Assembly (NCBI RefSeq): GCF_036013645.1
Contig: NZ_CP107869.1
Coordinates: forward strand, 3,348,001-3,412,000
Length of the DNA: 64,000 bases
Direction: 5' to 3'
DNA from: Streptomyces sp. NBC_00490
GTDB taxonomy: Bacteria; Actinomycetota; Actinomycetes; Streptomycetales; Streptomycetaceae
The position numbers and the translations under genes were made by a program. Below the pieces are notes generated by a model that had not been told where the DNA came from, made no database searches, and saw only the letters and a list, made by a program, of their open reading frames with translations. Positions 1 through 8,338 of the stretch are shown here, piece after piece. The stretch's first letter is position 1. Each line of letters starts with the position of its first letter.

Positions 1-951
1 GGCGCCGCCCGAGTCCCCCGCCACCACCGGCAGCCCCGTCGCCGACGCCTCCAGGTACACGATCCCGAGCCCCTCGACGTCGAGGCCGCCCCGACGGGTC
101 CGGCAGGGCATCGCGAAGACGTCCCCGGCACCGAAGTGCGCGGGCAGCTCGGACCAGGGCACCGCACCGGTGAAGCGGACGGAGTCGGCGACCCCGGTCT
201 CCGCGGCGAGCCTGCGCAGCTCCTTCTCGTACGGCCCCCCGCCGACGATCAGCAGCACCGCCTCCGGCTCGGCGGCGAGGATCCGCGGCATCGCCAGGAT
301 CAGCGTGTCCTGCCCCTTGCGCGGCACGAGCCGCGAGACACACACCACCACCGGCCGGTCGGTCAGCCCGAGCCGGGCCCGCACCGCGTCGCCCCCCGAC
401 CCCGGATGGAAGGTCTTCTCGTCCACCCCCGGCGGCAGCTGCACCATCCGCGCGGCCGCCGCGGGCGTCAGCGCCCCGGCGATCCGCGACCGCGTGTACT
501 CGCCGAGGTAGGTGATCGTGTCCGTGCCCTCACCGATCCGGCGCAGCAGCTGCCGCGCGGCGGGCAGCTGGGCCCACCCCGCCTCGTGCCCGTGGGTCGT
601 GGCCACCAGCCGCTCGGCCCCGGCCCTGCGGAGCGCGGGCGCCATCAGCCCGAGCGGCGCGGCCGCCCCGAACCACACCGACGTACAGCCGTGCTCCCGC
701 AGCAGTGCGACGGCCGTACGCGTGGCCGCGGGCGTCGGCAGGAGCATCGTCGTACGGTCGCGTACGACGGTGAAGGGCTGCTCGGCGTCGAAGGCGGCCG
801 TAGCCTCGGCGCCCTCGCGGCCGCGCTTCCAGGTGGACGCGTAGACGACGAGCCGTTCCGGGTCCAGCCGCAGCGCCATGTTGTGCAGGAAGGCCTGGAT
901 ACCGCCCGGCCTGGGCGGGAAGTCGTTCGTCACGATCAGGGTCTTGTGCAT
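1..951 (-). CDS. pimB: GT4 glycosyltransferase, PimB-like mannosyltransferase (3' end outside window)
   Basis: Partial gene: 317 codons are in the window and the C-terminus lies beyond base 1. The start is ATG at 951, giving MHKTLIVTNDFPPRPGGIQ, the usual N-terminus of actinobacterial GDP-mannose-dependent phosphatidylinositol mannosyltransferases with the Gly-Gly donor loop. Further on come VCVSRLVPRKGQD, the nucleotide-sugar-domain opening of GT-B GT4 enzymes, and near the window edge a GDSGGA stretch typical of the C-terminal donor-binding region. Family role: transfers mannose to PIM1 at the cytoplasmic face of the membrane, an early PIM/lipomannan step. The neighbour on the opposite strand is a GT87-type membrane mannosyltransferase, which fits a glycolipid role. 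The exact acceptor is inferred. Confidence 0.85.
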   Translation of the reverse strand, partial: MHKTLIVTNDFPPRPGGIQAFLHNMALRLDPERLVVYASTWKRGREGAEATAAFDAEQPFTVVRDRTTMLLPTPAATRTAVALLREHGCTSVWFGAAAPLGLMAPALRRAGAERLVATTHGHEAGWAQLPAARQLLRRIGEGTDTITYLGEYTRSRIAGALTPAAAARMVQLPPGVDEKTFHPGSGGDAVRARLGLTDRPVVVCVSRLVPRKGQDTLILAMPRILAAEPEAVLLIVGGGPYEKELRRLAAETGVADSVRFTGAVPWSELPAHFGAGDVFAMPCRTRRGGLDVEGLGIVYLEASATGLPVVAGDSGGA

Positions 952-1109
952 CGCCGCCGACCCTATCCAAAGCACCCGCCCGCCCCGCTCCACGGCCCGC
1001 CCGCGGTTCGGCACGGCCGCGTTTATGGCAAGCACACAGGTGGACGGGACATCATGGCCATCTCAAGAGTGGCAATCTCAGCAACGGCGACGGGCGAACA
1101 GGGGCTCCG

Positions 1110-2348
1110 GTGGACATTGCGGGTGCGAGGCGGTCTCCGGCCGGGCTGCTGGTGACCTGGGGCCTGACGCGGCTGCTGCTGCTCCTGTTCGTGCTCAAGG
1201 TGTTCGTCTTCCCCGGCCCGGACGTCACCAGCGACGTCTCCGTGATCTACCAGGGCTGGTACGACGTCCTGCGCACCGGAACGTTCCCGCTGGACGACGT
1301 CACCTGGCAGTACCCGCCGGCCGCCGCGCTCGCGATCCTCTCCCCCGGGCTGCTGCCCTTCCTCCCGTACGCGACGGCGTTCTTCGTCCTCGCCTTCCTC
1401 GCCGACCTGGTCGCCTTCTCGCTGCTGCTGTACGCGGGCCTGCGCCCCGGTCGCTCGCTGCGCGGTGTCTGGGTGTGGGTGGTGGGCGTGCCGCTGCTCG
1501 GGCCGACCGTGTACGCCCGCTACGACGTGATGGTCACCGCCGTCGCGGTGGCCGCGCTGCTCGCGGGCGCCCGGCACCCCCGCGTGATGGGCGTCCTCGT
1601 GGGCTTCGGGGCGATGCTCAAGGTGTGGCCGGCGCTGCTGCTGGTCGCGGTCCGCGGGCGGAGCACCTGGATGGCAACGGCGGTCACCGCGGCCAGCCTC
1701 GCGGCCCTGTTCTCGGTCTCCATGCCCGGCGCCTTCGCCTTCCTGACCTTCCAGGCCGACCGGGGCACCGAGGTGGAGTCGCTGGGCTCGCTCGTCTTCC
1801 ATGTGGCCCGGCAGTACGGCTGGGACGGCCAGGTGCTGCTCAACTACGGTTCGGTCGAGTTCCTCGGCCCCTGGGTCAACGTCGTCAGCACGGCCGCCCT
1901 CGCCCTGACCGGTCTCGCGTTCGGCTGGCTGCTGCTGTGGCGGCTGACGGCCACCCGCTTCGAGGCGCACACCGCGGCCGACGCGGCCTTCGTGGCGGTG
2001 CTGATGTTCACCACGACCAGCCGGGTGATCAGCCCGCAGTACATGGTGTGGCTGGTCGGACTCGCGGCCGTCTGCCTGTGCTTCCGGGCGAGCCGGATGG
2101 GGCTGCCCGCCCTGATCGTGCTGGTCGCGTCCTTCGTGACGGTGCTGGAGTTCCCGATCTACTTCGGCAACGTCGTCGCCAGCGACGGCCTCGGCGTCAC
2201 CCTCCTGTTCCTCCGCAACGGCCTGCTGCTCGTGGCGACCGTCCTAGCGGCCGTCCAACTGTGGCGCTCGACGACACCCCCCGAGGCCGAGGCACCCCTG
2301 CCCACCCACACCACACTCACCACCGAGGAAACCTCGGTCTCCCCCTGA
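1110..2348 (+). CDS. GT87/DUF2029-type polyprenol-phosphate mannosyltransferase-like membrane protein
   Basis: A 412-residue integral membrane protein starting with GTG at 1110. Roughly ten hydrophobic segments run from residue 12 to about 385. An acidic first loop (DVTSDVSVIYQGWYDVL) and a WQYPPAAAL motif match GT87 enzymes, which use polyprenyl-phosphomannose to mannosylate glycolipids on the outer face of the membrane. The C-terminus is a short Pro/Glu/Thr tail. It is divergent from the PimB-like gene, with 158 bases between the two starts, so the pair probably shares a promoter region and a glycolipid pathway. Acceptor unknown; the family assignment is firmer than the substrate. Confidence 0.75.
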   Translation: MDIAGARRSPAGLLVTWGLTRLLLLLFVLKVFVFPGPDVTSDVSVIYQGWYDVLRTGTFPLDDVTWQYPPAAALAILSPGLLPFLPYATAFFVLAFLADLVAFSLLLYAGLRPGRSLRGVWVWVVGVPLLGPTVYARYDVMVTAVAVAALLAGARHPRVMGVLVGFGAMLKVWPALLLVAVRGRSTWMATAVTAASLAALFSVSMPGAFAFLTFQADRGTEVESLGSLVFHVARQYGWDGQVLLNYGSVEFLGPWVNVVSTAALALTGLAFGWLLLWRLTATRFEAHTAADAAFVAVLMFTTTSRVISPQYMVWLVGLAAVCLCFRASRMGLPALIVLVASFVTVLEFPIYFGNVVASDGLGVTLLFLRNGLLLVATVLAAVQLWRSTTPPEAEAPLPTHTTLTTEETSVSP

Positions 2349-2356
2349 GCCGCGCC

Positions 2357-2782
2357 GCTCCGGAGCAGGGCTCCCACACCCGGCGCACCCCCCGCTCACA
2401 TGCGATGCCCGTCGACCGCCACCACACCCCGGCCGGGACATCGCCACCCCTCAGACCGAGGCCCGCGCCACCTCCTGACGCCGACCGCTTAGGAGCAGGG
2501 CTCCCACACCCGGCACATCCCCCGCTCAGGCGCCATGGCCCGTCAACCGCCACCACACCCCCGGCCGAGACACCGCCGCCCCTCGGACCGAAGCCCACGT
2601 CACCACGACCTCGGGCGCCTCCTGACACCGACCGCTTCGGAGCGACGCCGCCCCACCCGGCACATCCCCCGCTCACACGCGATGCCCCTCAACCGCCACC
2701 CCACCCCCGGCCGCGACACCGCCGCCCCTCAGACCGAAGCCCTCGCCACCACGACCTCGGGCGCCTCCTGACGCCGGGCCGC
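2357..2782. repeat. Three degenerate tandem copies of the MATE gene's 3' tail
   Basis: This stretch has no gene of its own outside the MATE tail. It holds three imperfect direct repeats at about 2361-2490, 2491-2637 and 2638-2782 (spacings 130 and 147). The third copy runs into the MATE gene (2729 onward). Read on the minus strand, the first copy still encodes RRQEVARASV and a stop, and the second encodes QEAPEVVVTWASV with the stop changed to CGA. The true gene ends RRQEAPEVVVARASV. The first copy has therefore lost five codons in frame. GTF-like long ORFs here are by-products of the repeat. Confidence 0.8.
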
Positions 2783-4024
2783 GAGCAGGGCGGCCACCGT
2801 GCACTGCAGCGTCATGGAGAGTGCGAGCGCCAGGCATACGCCGGGCAGGCCCAGACCCGACAGCCCGTACGCCAGCGGGAGTTGGACCGTCGTGCCGAGC
2901 AGCGTCACCCGTAGCAGCACCGGCGCCCCTCCGCTGCCCTCGAAGACCCCGCCGAGCGCGATGAAGCAGGCCATCAGCAGCAGATAGGGGCCGACGCAGC
3001 GCAGGAAGAGCGCTCCGTCGTGGGCGACCCCGGGGCCGGCGCCGAAGGCGGCCATGATCCAGGGGGCGGTCAGGGCCAGCAGCAGGGCGGCCCCCAGCGC
3101 GAACCCTCCTGAGACCAGCACGGCCTGCCGCCCGATCGCCCGCCGCGCGTCCCGGCCCGCGCCCAGCACATGCGCGGTGTGGATGGAGGCGGCCTGGCGT
3201 ACCGCGTAGAAGCCCATAGTGGCCACGTACATGACCTTGTAGGCGATCGAGTACCCGGCCACCGCCGTCACCCCCAGCCGCGCCACGATCGCGACCAGCA
3301 CCAGCGCCCCGCCCTGGCGCACGGTGAAGTCGGCGGCCATGGGCAGTCCCGTGCGCAGGGTCCTCCGGAAGGCCACCCCGGGCCCGGCGGCGGTGCGCAG
3401 CAGCGCGTTCCGCCGCAGCGCCACCAGTCCCGCCCCCAGCGCCACGCCCCGGCACAGCACCGTCGAGGCGGCGGCTCCCCGGACGCCGTAGAGGTGGATG
3501 AGGAACGGGTCGCAGACCAGGATCAGCCCGCTCGCGAGCAGCGCCAGCCGCATCGGGGTCCTCGTGTCCCCCGTGCCCTTGAGGATCCCGTCGACCAGCT
3601 GCTGGGCGAAGAACACGGCGATGCCCGGCATCGAGACCGCGAAGTACCCGACCGCCAGGGGCAGTGCCGCGCCCCCGCCGAGGACCAGCCGGGCGAGTGG
3701 TTCCCGCAGCAGGAACCCGCCCGCCGCCACCAGCGGAGTGATCAGCCAGAACACCGCCCAGCCCCCGCGCACGGCCGCCCGCACGGCCCCCGGATCCCGC
3801 GCGCCGCGGGCGTGCGCGACCAGCACGGTCGTGCCGGAGCCGAAGACCAGGGCGACGCCGAGCAGCACGTTCTCGGCGTTGGTCGCCACCGCGACGGCGG
3901 CCACGGCCGGGCCGCCGAGCCGGGAGACCCAGACGGTGTTGATGATCCCGGCGGCGACGGGGGCGAGGAGTGCGAAGTAGACGGGGTGGGCGAGGGCGAT
4001 GAGCTGCTTGCGGTGACTGTTCAC
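2729..4024 (-). CDS. MATE-family multidrug/toxin exporter
   Basis: A 431-residue polytopic membrane protein with about twelve hydrophobic helices in two MatE halves, the usual length for NorM/DinF-like cation antiporters. It starts with GTG at 4024 (MNSHRKQLIALAHPVYFALL). A GAGGGGG ribosome-binding site overlaps the left arm of the inverted repeat at 4035-4092, so a repressor bound there would cover its translation and transcription start region. The divergent neighbour is a PadR regulator, the classical partner of such exporters. The 3' end lies inside the tandem repeat described for 2357-2782. Substrate unknown. Confidence 0.88.
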   Translation of the reverse strand: MNSHRKQLIALAHPVYFALLAPVAAGIINTVWVSRLGGPAVAAVAVATNAENVLLGVALVFGSGTTVLVAHARGARDPGAVRAAVRGGWAVFWLITPLVAAGGFLLREPLARLVLGGGAALPLAVGYFAVSMPGIAVFFAQQLVDGILKGTGDTRTPMRLALLASGLILVCDPFLIHLYGVRGAAASTVLCRGVALGAGLVALRRNALLRTAAGPGVAFRRTLRTGLPMAADFTVRQGGALVLVAIVARLGVTAVAGYSIAYKVMYVATMGFYAVRQAASIHTAHVLGAGRDARRAIGRQAVLVSGGFALGAALLLALTAPWIMAAFGAGPGVAHDGALFLRCVGPYLLLMACFIALGGVFEGSGGAPVLLRVTLLGTTVQLPLAYGLSGLGLPGVCLALALSMTLQCTVAALLAARRQEAPEVVVARASV

Positions 4025-4034
4025 GTGGGGACCC

Positions 4035-4092
4035 CCTCTTGTCGAGCTACCTCGAATCGCTCTATCTCGAACCGAGGTAGCTCGACAAGAGG
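4035..4092. promoter_or_regulatory. Perfect 20-bp inverted repeat between MATE and padR genes
   Basis: The left arm at 4035-4054 is CCTCTTGTCGAGCTACCTCG. The right arm at 4073-4092 is its exact reverse complement, with an 18-bp spacer containing a third CTATCTCGA-like half. It lies between the divergent starts at 4024 and 4130 and touches the MATE ribosome-binding site. Position and symmetry suggest an operator for the adjacent PadR protein that controls both genes. The binding protein is inferred. Confidence 0.75.
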
Positions 4093-4129
4093 TAGCATGG
4101 CGTCACGACACCCGCAAGGAGGAATCACG

Positions 4130-4672
4130 GTGCTGGAGCTGTCGATCCTGGGCTTCCTGGCCGAAGAGCCCCTGCACGGCTACGAGTTGAAGGAGCGCAT
4201 CAAGGCGCTCAGCGGCCATGTCCGCCCGGTCAGCGACGGCGCCCTCTACCCGGCGATCACGCGCCTCATCAAGGCCGGCAAGCTCGACCAGCACGAGGAG
4301 CCCGGCGCGAGCGCGGCGCCGCGCCGCATCCTCTCCCTCACCGACGCGGGCCGCGAGGAGCTGCTGGAGCGTCTGCGCCACCCCAAGCAGGCCGAGATCA
4401 CCGACCAGGTCCGCTTCAACACGGTCCTGTCGTTCCTGCGGCACCTGCCCGACCGCCGCGAACAGGCCGAGGTGCTGCGCCGCCGCCTGGACTTCCTGAA
4501 CGCGCCCACGAGCTTCTTCTACGACGGTGGCGAGCCGGTCCGCGCGGAGGAGACGGACGACCTGTTCCGGGCGGGGATGCTGCGGGTCGCGCGAGCCACC
4601 GGGACGGCGGAGCGCGCCTGGCTGACGGAGGCGATCGAGACGCTCGGTCAGCCCAGCCGGGCGCGCAGATAG
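4130..4672 (+). CDS. PadR-family transcriptional regulator
   Basis: A 180-residue protein opening with LELSILGFLAEEPLHGYELKERI, the standard PadR winged-helix start. It is followed by SDGALYPAITRLIKAGKL (recognition helix region), a wing with arginines, and a C-terminal helical dimerisation part as in the Vir/AphA-like class. The start is GTG at 4130 because AAGGAGG sits 7 bases upstream; the open frame extends far upstream but overlaps the MATE gene and is not coding. It likely represses the divergent exporter and itself through the 4035-4092 repeat. Its last 25 bases overlap the convergent lipoprotein gene. Confidence 0.9.
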   Translation: MLELSILGFLAEEPLHGYELKERIKALSGHVRPVSDGALYPAITRLIKAGKLDQHEEPGASAAPRRILSLTDAGREELLERLRHPKQAEITDQVRFNTVLSFLRHLPDRREQAEVLRRRLDFLNAPTSFFYDGGEPVRAEETDDLFRAGMLRVARATGTAERAWLTEAIETLGQPSRARR

Positions 4673-5838
4673 TCCCGCCACCGCGCGGTGAAGTCGTCCA
4701 GGTCCGTGTCCAGGACCCGCTCCAGCGCGTCCTCGACCGCCCCGGCCCGCTCCTTGTGGGCGCCCACGGCCTCGTAGAACTCCCGCAGCTTCGGCTCGCC
4801 CCACTGGTCCGCGACCATCCGGCACGCCATCCAGCCGCTCTCGTAGGCCTGGGCGAGCTCGGTCGCGTCCCCGCTGAAGCCGAAGTCCGCGTCCTCCGGC
4901 AGCGCCTGGGGCACCCGCCCGTCGGTCACGGCCCGCCAGAGTTCGGGAGCGGCCTGCGCGGGCGAGCGGCCGGAGCCGAGGTAGCCCACGAAGTCGGCGT
5001 ACCCCTCGGACAGCCACAGGGGCGTGGCGGCGCTGGTGTGGGCGCGGGTGGCGACATGGGTGGTCTCGTGGGTGAGCACGACCTGCTTGCCGACATCGCC
5101 GAGGACGCCGTACGCGTCCGGGTTGACGATGATCCGGTCCGCGGGCGCGCTCGCCGGGGCGCCCGTCTCACCCGTGGTGACGGCCGCGATCCCGCGGTAC
5201 GAGGAGGCGGGCGAGCCGAGCAGCGCCGCCATGCCGTCCAGGGAGTTCGGGACGAGGACGACGACATGCCGGGACCAGTCGGTGCCCCAGGCCGCCGAGA
5301 CGGCCGGAACGGCGTGGTCCGCCAGATCGGCGTAGGAATGCAGCGCCTCGGTCGACTGCTCGGCGCCCAGGACGAGGCTGTGCTCGCCGCGCACGACGGC
5401 CACCTCGCCCTGGTCCCAGAGCTGCTCGGCGGACTTCTCGGCGGGCCTCTCCGTGTCCACGTACCACTGGCCGCTCGCGTCCAGGCTCAGCGTGAGGGTG
5501 CGGCCGACGCTGACCGGTGCGTTGTCGTAGCCCTGTATCCGGTAGTCGAGCTCGGCCTCGGCGGTGGCCGTGGCCCCGTCGCGGTGCAGGGCGGTCAGCC
5601 GGTACGACCAGGCCGCGAACGGCACGCCACGGGCGTTCTCGAACCAGTCCAGGTCGCCCGTCCTGCGAAAGGCCGCCCGGTCCCGGTCCAGGACGGCGGC
5701 CGAGCGCCGATCCAGGAGCCGCTGGACATCGGCCCCAGCGGTGTCGGAGGCGGGCCTGCCGCCGCAGCCCACCAAGGAGACCAGCAGCAGGCACAGCGCC
5801 ACGACACCGTGCTTCGACGCCCGCCCTCGACCAGCCAT
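4648..5838 (-). CDS. Secreted lipoprotein with HETTH zincin-like motif
   Basis: A 396-residue protein with a signal peptide ending in a lipobox (LVSLVGC), so probably an outward-facing lipoprotein. The central part holds VLTHETTHVATRAH, an HExxH zinc-peptidase motif, followed some 16 residues on by LWLSEGYADFVGY, whose Glu could be the third zinc ligand as in gluzincins. The N-terminal third resembles a domain that binds or tethers (LDYRIQGYDNAPVSVGRTL). No ribosome-binding site precedes the ATG, but TACGAT 7 bases upstream suggests a leaderless transcript. Substrate unknown. The gene is tail-to-tail with padR and overlaps it. Confidence 0.75.
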   Translation of the reverse strand: MAGRGRASKHGVVALCLLLVSLVGCGGRPASDTAGADVQRLLDRRSAAVLDRDRAAFRRTGDLDWFENARGVPFAAWSYRLTALHRDGATATAEAELDYRIQGYDNAPVSVGRTLTLSLDASGQWYVDTERPAEKSAEQLWDQGEVAVVRGEHSLVLGAEQSTEALHSYADLADHAVPAVSAAWGTDWSRHVVVLVPNSLDGMAALLGSPASSYRGIAAVTTGETGAPASAPADRIIVNPDAYGVLGDVGKQVVLTHETTHVATRAHTSAATPLWLSEGYADFVGYLGSGRSPAQAAPELWRAVTDGRVPQALPEDADFGFSGDATELAQAYESGWMACRMVADQWGEPKLREFYEAVGAHKERAGAVEDALERVLDTDLDDFTARWRDYLRARLG

Positions 5839-5870
5839 TTCCCGATCGTACGGCGGCGGCGAGGCGTTGG

Positions 5871-6884
5871 TCAGACCCTGGTGACCGTCGCCCCCGGCAT
5901 CATGCCCACCGGGTCGTAGCGCACGGGCGCGCCGGGGTAGGGCGCGTGGATGACCTGGCCGTTGCCCACGTACATCCCGACATGGCTGGCGTCCGACCGG
6001 TACGTGACCAGATCACCGGGCTGGGCCTGGGAGAGCGGGACCTGGCGGCCGGCGTGCCGCTGGGCCTGCGAGGTGCGCGGCAGGGAGACCCCGGCCTGGC
6101 GGTACGACCACACCATCAGGCCCGAGCAGTCGAAGCCGGAGGGGCCGGTGGAACCCCAGACGTACGGCTTGCCGAGCGCGCCGCGGGCGGCGGCGACCGC
6201 GGCGCCGGCCCGGGCGTTGGGCGGGACCACGCCGCCGAGGTCGGGCATGTCCGCACGGCCCGACCGCGAGGCCCGGTCGTAGGCGGCGCGCTCCGCGGAC
6301 GGCAGGGAGTTGAGGAGCTCACGGGCCCTGGCGAGCTTCTTCTCGACGGTCCGCTTGTGGGTCGCCACCGCCTTGCGGCTCTTCTCCAGCTCGGAGAGCT
6401 GTCCGGCCGCCTCCACGCGCTCCTGGGTGAGCTCGCGCATCGCCTCCTGGAGGTCCTTGAGCTCACCGGCCTGGTGGGCGCTGATCCGGTCGAGGGCGGC
6501 GGCCTTGTCGAGGTAGTCGTCCGGGTCGTCGGAGAACAGCAGGGCGAGGGAGGGGTCGAGGCCGCCGGCGCGGTACTGGGCGCCGGCCAGCGAACCGAGC
6601 GCCTCCCGCATGGAGTTGATGCGCTCCTGCTGCCGGGCGATCCGGTCCTGGGCGGTGGAGACCTGCTTGCGGAGGGTGTCGGCCCGTTCGTCGGCCTTGT
6701 TGTAGGCCTCGGTGGCCTGCTCGGCCTGCTCGTAGAGACGGTCCACCTCGGCACGGGTGTCGTCGTGCGGCACGGCCGACGCCGGTACGGCTCCGAGGGC
6801 CGCGGCGGTGGCTGACAGGACACAGAGCGCGGCGGACGCGCCCCGGTCGAACCCGGACGGTACAAGGCGGCGATGGAACCCCAC
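5871..6884 (-). CDS. NlpC/P60 cell-wall endopeptidase (first paralogue)
   Basis: A 337-residue secreted protein. The start is set at GTG 6884, preceded by GGAAGGAG 11 bases away; a longer frame upstream lacks a signal peptide. Order: signal peptide (about 1-40), long coiled coil (about 45-190), then NlpC/P60 domain with FDCSGL (catalytic Cys near residue 252), SHVGMYVGNGQVIHAP (catalytic His) and a distal His. The family cleaves D-Glu-mDAP stem peptides of peptidoglycan, and the coiled coil usually gates the enzyme, as in RipA/RipC and PcsB. A second, similar enzyme lies directly upstream on the same strand, so the two arose by tandem duplication. Confidence 0.92.
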   Translation of the reverse strand: MGFHRRLVPSGFDRGASAALCVLSATAAALGAVPASAVPHDDTRAEVDRLYEQAEQATEAYNKADERADTLRKQVSTAQDRIARQQERINSMREALGSLAGAQYRAGGLDPSLALLFSDDPDDYLDKAAALDRISAHQAGELKDLQEAMRELTQERVEAAGQLSELEKSRKAVATHKRTVEKKLARARELLNSLPSAERAAYDRASRSGRADMPDLGGVVPPNARAGAAVAAARGALGKPYVWGSTGPSGFDCSGLMVWSYRQAGVSLPRTSQAQRHAGRQVPLSQAQPGDLVTYRSDASHVGMYVGNGQVIHAPYPGAPVRYDPVGMMPGATVTRV

Positions 6885-6983
6885 GGGAAGCCGCACTCCT
6901 TCCGCTGGCGGACAGGGAAACGCGGCAGACAGTAGCCCCGTGGAGGGGGCCCCACCAACGACCGTCGGGGGCGCACATCGGTA

Positions 6984-7017
6984 CGCCCCGCCTCTGACGC
7001 AGGTCATGGGCGGGGCG
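6984..7017 (-). terminator. GC-rich hairpin between the two NlpC/P60 genes
   Basis: CGCCCCGCC at 6984-6992 pairs with GGCGGGGCG at 7009-7017 around a 16-base loop, about 70 bases past the stop of the upstream NlpC/P60 gene on the minus strand. There is no T-tract, which is common for Streptomyces terminators. Probable terminator or attenuator. Confidence 0.5.
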
Positions 7018-7088
7018 CGGGGTCAGTTCACGTCGTCATGATTCGCCCGTTCGGGCGGTGCGGTGTGCTGATCGCGGACTGCTCGGGG

Positions 7089-8129
7089 TCAGACGCGGAC
7101 GCCGAACATGAAGGGGCCGCCGATGGTGCCCATCGACTCGTAGCGGACGACCGTGCCGCTGCGCGGCGCGTGGATGATCTGCCCGTTGCCCGCGTACAGA
7201 CCGACGTGGTGCAGGTCGTTGAAGAAGAAGACGAGGTCGCCGACCTGGAGCTGGCTCTGCGAGTAGATCCGGGTGCCGTAGTTGGCCTGCGCCTCCGAGG
7301 TGCGCGGTATCCCGACGCCGGCCTGCGCGTAGGCCCAGGAGGTCAGGCCCGAGCAGTCGTAGGAGGCGGTGCCGGTGGCGCCGTAGACGTACGGCTTGCC
7401 GAGCTGGGACTGCGCGGCCGAGAAGGCGGCGGCGGCCCGGCCGGAGGCGGGGGTGGACTTGCCGAGGTCCACCCGCTCGGCGGAGGAGCGGCTGGCGCGG
7501 TCCTGCTCGGCGGCGAGGGAGGCCTTCTCGGCGGCGGTCAGGCTGTTGAGGAGCTTCTGCGCCTCGGCGAGCTTGCCCTGGACTTCCTTCTTCTTCTTGG
7601 CCAGCTCGGTGCGGGTGCTCGAGAGGTCCTTGAGCTTCTCGGACGCCTCGGAGCGCTCCTGCGCGAGCTCGCGCTGCTTCTCCTGGATCTTCTTCAGCGC
7701 GTCGACCTGCTGGGCGCTGAGCTGGTCGGCGGTGGACGCCTTGTCCAGGTAGTCGTCCGGGTTCGACGACAGGAAGAGCTGGAGGGAGGAGTCGATGCTG
7801 CCCGTGCGGTACTGGGCGGCGGCGGCCAGACCCATGGAGTCCCGGAGGTCGTTGAGCTCCTCCTGGCCGCGGGCGACGTTGTCCTGGATCGTGGAGATCT
7901 CCTTCTGGAGCTTCTCCTGCTTCTCCTTGGCGCCGTTGAACTTCTCGGTGGCCTGCTCGGCCTCCTCGTAGAGCTTGTCGACCTTGGACTTGACCTCGTC
8001 CTTGCTGGGCTTCTCGCTCGGTGCCGCGTTGGCGGCGTTGGCGCTCAGAGCGACTGCAGCGGCAGCAGCTGTGGTCAGCACGGTCACGCGCGTGCGGCTC
8101 GGCTGCTTGGGTCGACGGTGGGACGCCAC
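7089..8129 (-). CDS. NlpC/P60 cell-wall endopeptidase (second paralogue)
   Basis: A 346-residue secreted protein. I start it at GTG 8129 (ASHRRPKQPSRTRVTVLT), because AAGGAG lies 9 bases upstream; an ATG at 8159 is in frame but has no clear site. Signal peptide to about residue 45, Lys/Glu-rich coiled coil to about 210, a linker, then NlpC/P60 with YDCSGLTSWAY (Cys near 257), HHVGLYAGNGQIIHAP and the supporting polar residue. Same architecture as the downstream paralogue but a more strongly charged coiled coil. Predicted D,L-endopeptidase acting on peptidoglycan outside the cell, relevant to growth or spore wall remodelling. Confidence 0.92.
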   Translation of the reverse strand: MASHRRPKQPSRTRVTVLTTAAAAAVALSANAANAAPSEKPSKDEVKSKVDKLYEEAEQATEKFNGAKEKQEKLQKEISTIQDNVARGQEELNDLRDSMGLAAAAQYRTGSIDSSLQLFLSSNPDDYLDKASTADQLSAQQVDALKKIQEKQRELAQERSEASEKLKDLSSTRTELAKKKKEVQGKLAEAQKLLNSLTAAEKASLAAEQDRASRSSAERVDLGKSTPASGRAAAAFSAAQSQLGKPYVYGATGTASYDCSGLTSWAYAQAGVGIPRTSEAQANYGTRIYSQSQLQVGDLVFFFNDLHHVGLYAGNGQIIHAPRSGTVVRYESMGTIGGPFMFGVRV

Positions 8130-8338
8130 GGAGGTGAGCTCCTTCTTGTGAGTGATCACCCGTTCGGAGGTTCGAGCCCAGACCCTAGTGACCTTCTTGT
8201 GATCAGTTCAAATCCTCACGAGAAAAAACCCGTCACAGGCTGCATTCTTTACACACAACTCACGAGCAGTGATGCCGGATTGACGCTACGTTGCGTGACG
8301 ATTGCGCTAATTCGGGCATTAAACCTGGAAGTTGACGA
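8130..8338 (-). promoter_or_regulatory. AT-rich promoter region of the second NlpC/P60 gene
   Basis: This 209-base gap is clearly less GC-rich than its surroundings, with runs such as AAACCTGG and GAGAAAAAACCC and a GTGTGTAAAGAATG block on the minus strand, as expected for a regulated promoter and leader. I searched it by eye for the ydaO/c-di-AMP riboswitch often found before such genes in Streptomyces and could not recognise the conserved blocks. Confidence 0.4.

Noticed and set aside
136..844. Plus-strand frames over the first gene
   Set aside because: The minus strand encodes a PimB-like enzyme with clear GT4 motifs starting at 951.
3170..4129. Long N-terminal extension of the PadR gene
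   Set aside because: It is antisense to the MATE gene and crosses the inverted repeat; GTG 4130 has an excellent ribosome-binding site and gives the standard PadR N-terminus.
8130..8338. ydaO/c-di-AMP riboswitch upstream of NlpC/P60 genes
   Set aside because: Expected from other Streptomyces wall hydrolases, but the conserved ydaO sequence blocks could not be found by eye here or upstream of 6884.
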